A model generated the notes under the pieces. The model was not told where the DNA came from. It did no database searches and saw nothing but the letters and a program-made list of their open reading frames with translations. Of a stretch of DNA of 64,000 bases, positions 17,191-23,833 are shown one piece after another. The position numbers were made by a program, and so were the translations under genes. The stretch comes from Chitinophagaceae bacterium. Its GTDB lineage: Bacteria > Bacteroidota > Bacteroidia > Chitinophagales > Chitinophagaceae. Location of the stretch: positions 42,531 through 106,530 of the forward strand of contig JAEUVO010000008.1 of the NCBI GenBank assembly GCA_016786885.1. The letters are read 5' to 3'. Numbering within the stretch: position 1 is the first letter of the stretch; each line of letters starts with the position of its first letter.

Positions 17191-17853
17191 ATGAACAATA
17201 CACAACAGATAACAGACAATATCATTGCACAGGGGATTCTCCCTTTATATTTCAACCCAAGTGAAGAAGTAAGCCTCGATGTATTAAGAGCCATTTATAA
17301 AGCAGGTATCAAAGCAGTAGAATACACAAACCGTGGTGATGCGGCCCTTAGCAATTTTAAAAAGATGGTAGCATTGCGCAATGCAGAAATGCCGGGCTTA
17401 TTATTGGGTGTTGGTACCATTAAGAATATGCAGCATGCAACTGATTACCTGGCAGCCGGTGCTGATTTCCTGGTCAGTCCTGGTTTTGTTCCGGATGTGG
17501 CAGCTCATTGTGTGGCCAATGATATTTTTTATGCTCCCGGTTGTATGACACCCACCGAGATCATTGCCGCAGAAAATGCAGGTATTAAGTTCATCAAGTT
17601 ATTTCCGGGAAACATGCTCGGCACTGAATTTCTGACCACAATAAAGGATATCTTTCCAAAACTGCTCTTTATGCCAACTGGTGGTGTGGACACTACTAAA
17701 GAAAGTATTGAAAGCTGGTATAAAGCCGGTGTATGCGCAGTGGGTATGGGCAGCAAGCTCGTCAGCAAAAAACTGATGGAAGCCAAAGATTATGCAACGA
17801 TTGAAACAGAAACTAAAAAGGTACTGGAGCTAATTCGCAGTATCAAACCTTAA
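17191..17853 (+). CDS. eda: 2-keto-3-deoxy-6-phosphogluconate aldolase
   Basis: Cleaves KDPG to pyruvate and glyceraldehyde-3-phosphate, the last step of the pathway. A 220-aa TIM barrel with the class I aldolase motifs AVEYTNRGDAAL (catalytic Glu), GVGTI, SPGF and FIKLFPGNMLG with the Schiff-base Lys. The ATG at 17191 is chosen because the upstream TTG (17152) would add residues encoded by a palindromic repeat. Tightly clustered with exuT (10-bp gap). Confidence 0.93.
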   Translation: MNNTQQITDNIIAQGILPLYFNPSEEVSLDVLRAIYKAGIKAVEYTNRGDAALSNFKKMVALRNAEMPGLLLGVGTIKNMQHATDYLAAGADFLVSPGFVPDVAAHCVANDIFYAPGCMTPTEIIAAENAGIKFIKLFPGNMLGTEFLTTIKDIFPKLLFMPTGGVDTTKESIESWYKAGVCAVGMGSKLVSKKLMEAKDYATIETETKKVLELIRSIKP

Positions 17854-17863
17854 ATACTTTTTC

Positions 17864-19306
17864 ATGCAGCAGGGCCATATGAAAAATAAAATGACCAACT
17901 ACAGGTGGGTCATTTGTTCCATGTTATTTTTTGCCACTACCATCAATTACCTTGACAGGCAGGTGCTTTCGCTGACATGGAAAGATTTCATTGTCCCTGA
18001 ATTTCACTGGGACAATAATGATTACGGCACCATCACTGCTGTTTTTTCCATTGCTTATGCTGTATCCATGCTGCTGGCCGGTCGCTTTGTGGATTGGATG
18101 GATACCAAAAAAGGTTTTCTATGGGCTATCTTCATCTGGTCCATCGGCGCCTGTCTTCATGCCTTTTGCGGTATTGCTACTTCTGGTATGCTTACCGGTA
18201 AATGGCTGGTGAATTTTGAAGGTGCAAGAGAAACCATCGCCACCGTAAGTGATGTGGCCAAAATTACTTCTATCAGTGTCACCCTCTTTGTTTTTGCCCG
18301 CATCATCCTGGCGCTGGGTGAGGCAGGAAATTTTCCTGCAGCTATCAAGGCTACTGCAGAATACTTTCCCAAAAAAGCAAGGGGATTTGCAACCAGTATT
18401 TTTAATGCAGGCGCCACGATCGGTGCATTGGCAGCACCGCTTTCCATCCCTTTTATTGCCAAAGCATACGGTTGGGAAATGGCTTTTATCATCATCGGTG
18501 CATTAGGATTTATATGGATGGGGTTCTGGATATTCATTTATAAAAAGCCGGAAGAACATCCTAAGGTCAATGCGCTTGAACTGGAATATATACAACAGGA
18601 CGATCATATCAGTGGTACAGGAAAAGTTATACAAACAAAGAAAATATCCTTCGGGCAGGCATTCCGGTATAAGCAGACATGGGCTTTTGCAGTAGGAAAA
18701 TTCATGACCGATGGTGTATGGTGGTTCTTTCTGTTCTGGACACCGGCCTACCTCAGTTCTGTATATCACCTGGATTCCACACAAAGTGCCCCGCAGGTTT
18801 TTGTTTTATACCTGATCACTTTGCTGTCCATATTCGGCGGATGGTTACCCACTTATTTTGTGGTGAAGAAAGGCATGAATCCTTATGCAGGTAGAATGAA
18901 AGCCATGCTCATCTTTGCATTCTTTCCATTGCTCACACTGCTGGCACAACCATTAGGACATATTTCTGTCTGGATCCCTGTCATCATAATTGGTATTGCC
19001 GGTGCAGCACACCAGTCATGGTCGGCCAATATCTTTTCAACTATTGGCGATATGTTTCCCAAATCTGCCATTGCCACCATCACCGGTATCGGCGGAATGG
19101 CGGGCGGCATTGGTTCATTCCTTATCAATAAAGGATCAGGTCTGTTGTTTGACCATGCCGAAAAAACAAAAATGAAACTCCTGGGTTTTGAAGGAATCGA
19201 GTCAGGTTACTTTATCATTTTTACAATATGTGCTGTTGCCTATCTTATTGGCTGGAGTATTATGAAATCTCTGGTGCCACACTACAAGCCCATTACCGAT
19301 CTGTAA
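17864..19306 (+). CDS. Hexuronate MFS transporter (ExuT-like)
   Basis: An inner-membrane major facilitator of about 12 segments, 474-480 aa. The start region MTNYRWVICSMLFFATTINYLDRQVLSL matches the ACS/hexuronate transporter family (ExuT, GudP). There is an extra segment between early helices (TSGMLTGKWLVNFEGARETIATVSDVAKITS). Later helices include WWFFLFWTPAYL. ATGs at 17864, 17879 and 17891 are all possible; the last gives the most usual N-terminus. As the final gene of the operon it imports galacturonate or glucuronate for UxaC. A strong terminator follows. Confidence 0.9.
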   Translation: MQQGHMKNKMTNYRWVICSMLFFATTINYLDRQVLSLTWKDFIVPEFHWDNNDYGTITAVFSIAYAVSMLLAGRFVDWMDTKKGFLWAIFIWSIGACLHAFCGIATSGMLTGKWLVNFEGARETIATVSDVAKITSISVTLFVFARIILALGEAGNFPAAIKATAEYFPKKARGFATSIFNAGATIGALAAPLSIPFIAKAYGWEMAFIIIGALGFIWMGFWIFIYKKPEEHPKVNALELEYIQQDDHISGTGKVIQTKKISFGQAFRYKQTWAFAVGKFMTDGVWWFFLFWTPAYLSSVYHLDSTQSAPQVFVLYLITLLSIFGGWLPTYFVVKKGMNPYAGRMKAMLIFAFFPLLTLLAQPLGHISVWIPVIIIGIAGAAHQSWSANIFSTIGDMFPKSAIATITGIGGMAGGIGSFLINKGSGLLFDHAEKTKMKLLGFEGIESGYFIIFTICAVAYLIGWSIMKSLVPHYKPITDL

Positions 19307-19333
19307 GGCAGACTTACTAACCCTATATATAGC

Positions 19334-19362
19334 AAACTCTCCACTGGTTGGGGAGTTTTTTT
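19334..19362 (+). terminator. Rho-independent terminator after the uronate operon
   Basis: AAACTCTCC pairs with GGGGAGTTT across a 7-base loop (9 bp, one T:G) and runs into seven T. It ends the operon 28 bp after the transporter stop and marks the boundary to the cassette array. Confidence 0.85.
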
Positions 19363-19386
19363 GCAAAAAAGAATATAAATAGAAGT

Positions 19387-19521
19387 TGTATTGTCGCAAC
19401 TCAACTTGGGTGATAAAAATCTTGCATAAACCTGCTTAAGACAATGAAAATCAAAGCAACAATACAGGGCGTTAAAAAATATGGAAGGTTCGTATATTCG
19501 ACAATACATACGTTGTGTGCT
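19387..19521 (+). other. Left boundary site of the cassette array (half attC or attI-like)
   Basis: TGTATTGTCG (19387-19396) and CGACAATACA (19499-19508) form a 10-bp perfect inverted repeat. Three bases later comes the core GTTGTGTGCT (19512-19521), whose exact complement lies after the first cassette gene. There is no AAC-type core left of the inverted repeat, so this is not a full attC. It could be an attachment platform or a decayed site. Confidence 0.55.
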
Positions 19522-19547
19522 ATGCTATTGGACAAATCTCGTTAATA

Positions 19548-20159
19548 ATGAAAACACTTTTGACACTGCTTTTAATTACAACTTTATTTGGTTGCGGACA
19601 GACAAAAAATAATTCAACTAAAAGCGAACCTAAAGCTGTTGAACAATTTAATACTTTTGACACAGCCCAACATTTACAACCTCTTTTTGACAAAGTAAAG
19701 TTTGACACGTTACACGGCTTTGACTTTGGTTGGGCTCTTTTGGAACCTATTAATTTAGCCAAGAGCAGGGACGATGATAAAGAGTTATCCAAAAGATTTT
19801 CACCTGGACAAAAAGCACTTTACTTTATTTGGTATTTGGACGAGCAAGTAAGAAATGGGGGCTTCCCTCAATTTTATTTGAATGGTTATGGCGAATATAC
19901 CCCACCAATTAAAGAAGGACTAAAGCTAATTGGAGACACTACAATGCTTACTTTAGTTTCAAATGCAGACAATGAATATTTAACTCACCAAAAGGAAGTT
20001 GACTCATACAAACAAAAGAGTGATTGGCAACCTCTTTATGAACCACCTTATAAATTTGACGACTATGACAAAGCATACTACTCGTCAAACGAAAATATGA
20101 TGAAGCTTATTGAAAAATATGCAAGGCAACATCCAGAAGATTTTGTGAAATTCAAATAG
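19548..20159 (+). CDS. DUF4375 (DMP19-type) lipoprotein, cassette 1
   Basis: A 203-aa predicted lipoprotein: MKTLLTLLLITTLFGCGQT has a lipobox with Cys16. The middle contains the DUF4375 hallmark YFIWYLDEQVRNGGFPQFYLNGYGEY. The family is widespread in secretion-associated and immunity-like neighbourhoods, but its biochemical role is not established. I choose the ATG at 19548; the ATG-less extension to 19515 would start inside the recombination core GTTGTGTGC. Asp is coded mostly by GAC, unlike the host genes around it. Only gene of the first cassette unit. Confidence 0.8.
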   Translation: MKTLLTLLLITTLFGCGQTKNNSTKSEPKAVEQFNTFDTAQHLQPLFDKVKFDTLHGFDFGWALLEPINLAKSRDDDKELSKRFSPGQKALYFIWYLDEQVRNGGFPQFYLNGYGEYTPPIKEGLKLIGDTTMLTLVSNADNEYLTHQKEVDSYKQKSDWQPLYEPPYKFDDYDKAYYSSNENMMKLIEKYARQHPEDFVKFK

Positions 20160-20182
20160 CATTCGATGGACAAAGAAGCACA

Positions 20183-20381
20183 AGCACACAACATTGGGTT
20201 TTATGCAAGTTGGGCATGACAAACAAACATCAGCCAATTGCAAATCCGAGCTGTGGTTCGGGCTGGACGAATAAATCTCAACTTTAGTTCTTAAATTCAA
20301 CTTTAAATTTTCAATCAGCAGCGGTTGTGGGCGGACGAATAACAATTCCCAACCTGCATAAAGCCCTGCCCGTTAGTGGCA
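20183..20381 (+). other. attC-like site 1
   Basis: Order: AGCACACAAC core (20183-20192), 3-base spacer, arm GGGTTTTATGCAAGTTGGG (20196-20214), 133-base centre, arm CCCAACCTGCATAAAGCCC (20348-20366), 5-base spacer, core GTTAGTGGCA (20372-20381). The 19-base arms pair at 17 positions, with one G:T wobble and one A:C mismatch. This fits the R''-L''-centre-L'-R' plan of attC sites, with an unusually long centre. Confidence 0.7.
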
Positions 20382-20402
20382 ACTGTAAAGCGACACCCTA
20401 CA

Positions 20403-21188
20403 ATGGACAGAGAGAAAGAACATAACTGCATAAGCAAAGACGAACTTATTGTTCAGACCAAGACAAATATTGACAAATATGGACTTCAAGTAATAATGGT
20501 AAGTGGCTCTGATTATTCACCATCTTTCGCATATAGCATTGGACTTTTTGAGACTTACAAGCAACCTGAAATAATTTGCTTTGGCTTGCCAGACAAACTT
20601 GGACACGAAATAATTAATGATGTCGCAGAATTTATAAAAAATGGTGACACCATAAAGACGTACACTAACTATGACAACATTTTTAAAGACAGCAGAGCCG
20701 AGTTTTTACCTGTTGACGACAGAAATATAGATGATTACTTTGGAGCAGCATTAAACTACTATGATAAAATCAAATTCCCAGCTGTACAACTTGTTTGGAC
20801 TGACAGAAATGACAAGTTTCCTTGGGAAGAAAATTTTGAAGAAGATTTTTTACACGACCAACCTTTGCTTGACAGAAACGCTAACTTCAAATTTAGAGAA
20901 GCAAAAAATTTAGGAATATTTACGACCAGACAATGGTTAGAACTTGACAAACCAATATTAAGAGTTGTTCACGACACAGACGGAGATTGGCAATTTCTAA
21001 CAGGCGACCAAATGCCAGACGACATTAGACTCGTTGCGTTAGAAGAAATTGTAATTAGAGACAAAACTCTTAATGAAGTTTTTGATTTAGACTATGGTTA
21101 TTCAATGGACAGAGACTATATCGGTGGAGAATGGACTAAAACAAAATTAGAAAATGAAGAAGACGAAGAACAAAACAGCTGCCACTAA
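20403..21188 (+). CDS. DUF4262-DUF2185 fusion protein, cassette 2
   Basis: A 261-aa cytoplasmic protein. Residues about 10-130 match the DUF4262 pattern (PSFAYSIGLFETYKQPEIICFGLPDKLGHEIINDVAEFIKNG). Residues about 185-250 match DUF2185, an Imm33-type immunity-protein domain (VVHDTDGDWQFLTGDQMPDDIRLVALEEI). The start is the ATG at 20403; an upstream GTG at 20376 lies inside the recombination core. The stop codon TAA (21186-21188) is itself part of the GCCACTAAC core. Strong GAC bias for Asp. The immunity link is a family-level association, and no toxin is visible nearby. Confidence 0.8.
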   Translation: MDREKEHNCISKDELIVQTKTNIDKYGLQVIMVSGSDYSPSFAYSIGLFETYKQPEIICFGLPDKLGHEIINDVAEFIKNGDTIKTYTNYDNIFKDSRAEFLPVDDRNIDDYFGAALNYYDKIKFPAVQLVWTDRNDKFPWEENFEEDFLHDQPLLDRNANFKFREAKNLGIFTTRQWLELDKPILRVVHDTDGDWQFLTGDQMPDDIRLVALEEIVIRDKTLNEVFDLDYGYSMDRDYIGGEWTKTKLENEEDEEQNSCH

Positions 21189-21317
21189 CATCATATTGGC
21201 AATAGTGGGGCTGACAGTTGTAGACTCAACGTTTGTAATTCTATTGGGCATTTGTGCAAATGTTGGGCTGACGATTTTCAAATACCGCCACATCGCCAAG
21301 CCGTGTCCGTAAGCGGC
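21180..21317 (+). other. attC-like site 2
   Basis: Core TGCCACTAAC (21180-21189), exact complement of the 5' core of this cassette. Arm TTGGCAATAGTGG (21196-21208) pairs with CCACATCGCCAA (21288-21299) with one bulged A and one mismatch; an extrahelical base in this arm is a known attC trait. The 3' core is GTAAGCGGC (21309-21317), with GTA where the other sites have GTT. The centre contains a CATTTG-TG-CAAATG palindrome at about 21249-21262. Confidence 0.6.
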
Positions 21318-21350
21318 ACGCATACTGCACTCCTTACAATTCAAAAAACC

Positions 21351-21887
21351 ATGTTGACAGATCAAGAATTACTTAAAGTTTTTGCATGGCTACCTTACAG
21401 AGAAAACTGGCCTATAGATAGAAACCAGAAGGAAGATAACATTGAGAATTATTATGGGAGTTTAATAAAGTGCCTGACCCAAAGTAAAATATTCGACACA
21501 TACTTCTCTGAAGATGGAGGTCTAGGCAACTATCTTGAATTTATTTGTTATCCTTTTGGACAACATGCTTACGACGGCAATGCAATTTTAGTTTGTATTA
21601 GCTTGTGTTCACCAATAGCAGCTTATGGACAAACGACATTGCATAAAACAAATAACTCTATTGGCTGGAGTTTCATAAGCCCTGAAACTATAGGGAGTAT
21701 TGGCGATCCTAGATTGAAGAGTATTGAAAAAGAAATTATTAAAACTATTGAGGACAACAATCTTAAATTAATCGACAAAGTCTTTGCCGCTAGACAATTA
21801 CCGAGTGAAGTAATTGAACGTTTAAAAAATGAAAATCATAACGCCGGGACACAATACTTGCATGGATTGTTTCAAAAAACCGATTAA
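21351..21887 (+). CDS. Hypothetical protein, cassette 3
   Basis: A 178-aa soluble protein, not recognised. No signal peptide or membrane segment. It contains LGNYLEFICYPFGQHAYDGNAILVCISLCSPIAAYGQ, an apparently mixed beta region, and a C-terminal helix-rich part (IEKEIIKTIEDNNLKLIDKVFAARQLPSEV). I use the ATG at 21351. A longer in-frame extension to 21252 would run through attC-like site 2 and is rejected. Sole gene of the third unit; the compact fold and context suggest an immunity-like or accessory protein, without proof. Confidence 0.65.
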   Translation: MLTDQELLKVFAWLPYRENWPIDRNQKEDNIENYYGSLIKCLTQSKIFDTYFSEDGGLGNYLEFICYPFGQHAYDGNAILVCISLCSPIAAYGQTTLHKTNNSIGWSFISPETIGSIGDPRLKSIEKEIIKTIEDNNLKLIDKVFAARQLPSEVIERLKNENHNAGTQYLHGLFQKTD

Positions 21888-21892
21888 TACCA

Positions 21893-22096
21893 GCCGTCAA
21901 CATAGGAAGGGTTTTGCGTTGGCGAGTGGCAACGAATATATCTTGAGCTTCATCAATTCTATTCAGCTTCAGTTCGGGTGCGACATTTACTCATTGAGCT
22001 TTTTGTTTATCTTGGACGTAAATTAATCAACGGGCCCTTGTAACCGGGCGACAGGAATTCTGAACCCCGACAACGCAAAGCCCTACCGTTGTGCAC
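21893..22096 (+). other. attC-like site 3
   Basis: Core GCCGTCAAC (21893-21901), arm GGGTTTTGCGTTGGCG (21909-21924), centre of about 143 bases, arm CGACAACGCAAAGCCC (22068-22083), spacer TACC, core GTTGTGCAC (22088-22096). The arms pair at 14 of 16 positions plus one wobble. GGGTTTT and AAAGCCC are shared with site 1, so the inner boxes are related between sites. Confidence 0.68.
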
Positions 22097-22118
22097 TATC
22101 CGTTAAAATCAGCAACAG

Positions 22119-22733
22119 ATGAATAAATCGATGTTATATTTTTCCTTTTTTTTGATTAATTTTTTCTCCCTGAAAATCTCTGCCCAGACATATAATAGTC
22201 TAATTACCGATAAAGAATACAATGATTTTATTAATAAGGATATTCTTCGTGATAGTGTAAAAGTTAAACACCATATACTTAGAGTTCGATATCCCCTAAT
22301 TCCGAACCATTTCTTTTATGAAGATTCCACAGATTTCAAGGCAAAAAACACTTATGAAAACCTATACTTTATTTTTAGGCGATTACAGTACGGGAACAAA
22401 GTATTGACCAATTCTCTTGATTCCGTTTTCTCGAGGAGAGATATTGATTTTTTCGGTGCACAATTTCGGGCAATGACAAAAAACACACAATGGGAATCTT
22501 CATTTAAAAATTCTGTATTGGTCGACAGTGCCGAACATATTGACTATCGCCGGGTAAAACAAATGGTATATATGTATTCGCTTCCATTATTTTCTTACGA
22601 CAAGACTTGTGCAATTATCATCAAAACATTTTATTGCGGTATGCTGTGCGGAGGAGGCGCTTATTATATATACAGAAAAAATAGCAATAGCGATTGGATT
22701 TTAATAACAAAAATCAATGAATGGGGCGAATGA
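22119..22733 (+). CDS. Secreted hypothetical protein, cassette 4
   Basis: A 204-aa protein with a signal peptide (MNKSMLYFSFFLINFFSLKISAQ). The mature part is not recognised. It is rich in Tyr, Phe and Lys and has a CAIIIKTFYCGMLCGGGAYYIYRK segment near residues 168-190, with three Cys and a run of Gly. The AQ cleavage site fits Bacteroidota exports. It starts 22 bp after the core of site 3, and its stop is followed after 2 bp by GCACATAAC, the core of site 4. Confidence 0.65.
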   Translation: MNKSMLYFSFFLINFFSLKISAQTYNSLITDKEYNDFINKDILRDSVKVKHHILRVRYPLIPNHFFYEDSTDFKAKNTYENLYFIFRRLQYGNKVLTNSLDSVFSRRDIDFFGAQFRAMTKNTQWESSFKNSVLVDSAEHIDYRRVKQMVYMYSLPLFSYDKTCAIIIKTFYCGMLCGGGAYYIYRKNSNSDWILITKINEWGE

Positions 22734-22735
22734 AA

Positions 22736-22855
22736 GCACATAACATAGAAATCTCTGTAAAAAACCAAGCAAAAAACTAACTTTTTTTTGGTTTAGCTGA
22801 ACATTAATTTTCTCTAAATAACCTGCTCACAGAATATCTTTTGACCGTTATCAAT
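22736..22855 (+). other. attC-like site 4 (right end of array), with central A/T stem-loop
   Basis: Core GCACATAAC (22736-22744) and terminal core GTTATCAAT (22847-22855) share a five-base ATAAC/GTTAT pairing. A weak arm pair lies near 22750-22759 and 22829-22838. The centre is a strong hairpin at 22762-22794: AAACCAA and AAAAAA pair with TTTTTT and TTGGTTT around CTAAC, which may also end transcription of the array. This is the least certain of the sites. Confidence 0.45.
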
Positions 22856-22991
22856 GCCAGGTTCATACTAATGAACTACCTTGCCTGTAATAAGAAGTGG
22901 TCTCTCTCAGATGACGGATCATCTTCTTATCGTCTTCGTTCTTTTGTTATTGAACTTGTTACCAGGCTAAAGGCTCGCAAATGTTTTAAAC

Positions 22992-23774
22992 ATGAGTGGT
23001 TGTACAACAGCATATATAACCGATTCACACAAGAATGTTCAATTCTACCAGAATATTTTGATGGAACTGGAATTCGAATTAAAACAGGATTCGTCAATTC
23101 TCGACTTTGGATGTGGTGCCGGCGGTGAAGTGTACCAGCTAAGAAAAAAACACTATAATGCCGTTGGTTGTGATATAGTGCCTTTATATGAAGAAGTGCA
23201 AACCTTATGCAGAGAGGAAAAGCTTATCAAAGAAAATGAAATAATTTTCAAGACTATTGATATAAACAATTACAGGATCCCCTTTGCAGATAATAGTTTT
23301 GATTTCGTTTTTAGTAACCAGGTCTTTGAACATGTTAAAAATTACCCGGAAACACTTGCTGAAATTTACCGGGTATTAAAACCGGGTGCCTGCAGCCTGC
23401 ACTTTTTCCCTTCCAAATACCGGCCTGTTGAGTGCCATGTTTTTGTTCCCTTTGCCGGAATTTTCCAGTCTTACAACTATTTGAAGTTTTGGGCCTTTAT
23501 GGGTATAAGAAATGCTTATCAAAAAGGTTTCAACTATAAAAAAACAGCTGCTGCCAATCATGAGTTCTTACATAACCGTACCATGTACTATCCCAAAAAG
23601 AAAATTGCACAATATGTGCTGAACCAGTTTAAGAATATATCATTTATTGAACATCTCTTTATTAAGCATAGTGAAGGCCGCTTGAAAAAACTTTATGCTC
23701 TCTCAAAAAAATTTCCTTTCATAGTGTCGCTCATAAGCACTTTTCATACCCGGGTCATTTTTTTTACAAAGTGA
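22992..23774 (+). CDS. Class I SAM-dependent methyltransferase
   Basis: A 260-aa methyltransferase. Motif I is SSILDFGCGAGGEV (about 34-47), followed by AVGCDIV, NNYRIPFADNSFDFVFSNQVFEHV (motifs II/III) and EIYRVLKPG. The FEHV/VLKPG pattern is typical of Methyltransf_11 enzymes acting on small molecules or glycans; the substrate is unknown. The ATG at 22992 is the first in this frame. Another frame upstream (ATG at 22871) also looks coding and could be the true N-terminus joined by a frameshift near 23030. It is the first gene after the cassette array and converges on gltA. Confidence 0.8.
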   Translation: MSGCTTAYITDSHKNVQFYQNILMELEFELKQDSSILDFGCGAGGEVYQLRKKHYNAVGCDIVPLYEEVQTLCREEKLIKENEIIFKTIDINNYRIPFADNSFDFVFSNQVFEHVKNYPETLAEIYRVLKPGACSLHFFPSKYRPVECHVFVPFAGIFQSYNYLKFWAFMGIRNAYQKGFNYKKTAAANHEFLHNRTMYYPKKKIAQYVLNQFKNISFIEHLFIKHSEGRLKKLYALSKKFPFIVSLISTFHTRVIFFTK

Positions 23775-23789
23775 CTACCCGCAATAAAA

Positions 23790-23812
23790 AACTCCCCGCC
23801 ATGCAGGGAGTT
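23790..23812 (-). terminator. Terminator of gltA
   Basis: AACTCCC and GGGAGTT form a 7-bp stem with a 9-base loop. Read on the minus strand the stem is followed by a T-rich run (TTTTTATT), which fits termination of gltA. It may serve the convergent methyltransferase gene less well. Confidence 0.7.
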
Positions 23813-23833
23813 CAGCTATTAATTTTTGGATTT

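Larger units (their letters stand above)
19387..22855 (+). mobile_element. Integron-like gene cassette array without integrase (CALIN-like)
   Basis: Four units in the same orientation, each holding one gene followed by a large imperfect inverted repeat. Each unit begins with a GTT-type core at its 5' end and has the inverse AAC-type core after its gene. The first two pairs are perfect: 19512-19521 with 20183-20192 and 20372-20381 with 21180-21189, 10 of 10 bases. The other two are partial (21309-21317 with 21893-21901; 22088-22096 with 22736-22744). Unit lengths are about 860, 937, 779 and 759 bp. In known integrons, the 5' core of a cassette and the 5' core of its own attC are complementary, because they adjoined in the circular form; that is what is seen. 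The AT-rich genes and preference for GAC (Asp) codons in the first two differ from the neighbours. No tyrosine recombinase is present. Confidence 0.75.

Noticed and set aside
21252..21350. In-frame N-terminal extension of the cassette 3 protein
   Set aside because: It would translate the attC-like site, including the core at 21309-21317. The ATG at 21351 gives a natural start.
21829..22026. Short + frame after cassette 3
   Set aside because: It overlaps the end of the cassette gene and the centre of attC-like site 3, and has no protein-like features.
19363..22991. Toxin-antitoxin or transposon interpretation of the small-gene region
   Set aside because: No transposase, terminal repeat with target duplication, or toxin/antitoxin pair is visible, and the genes sit one per unit. 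The core and arm pattern is explained better by cassettes.
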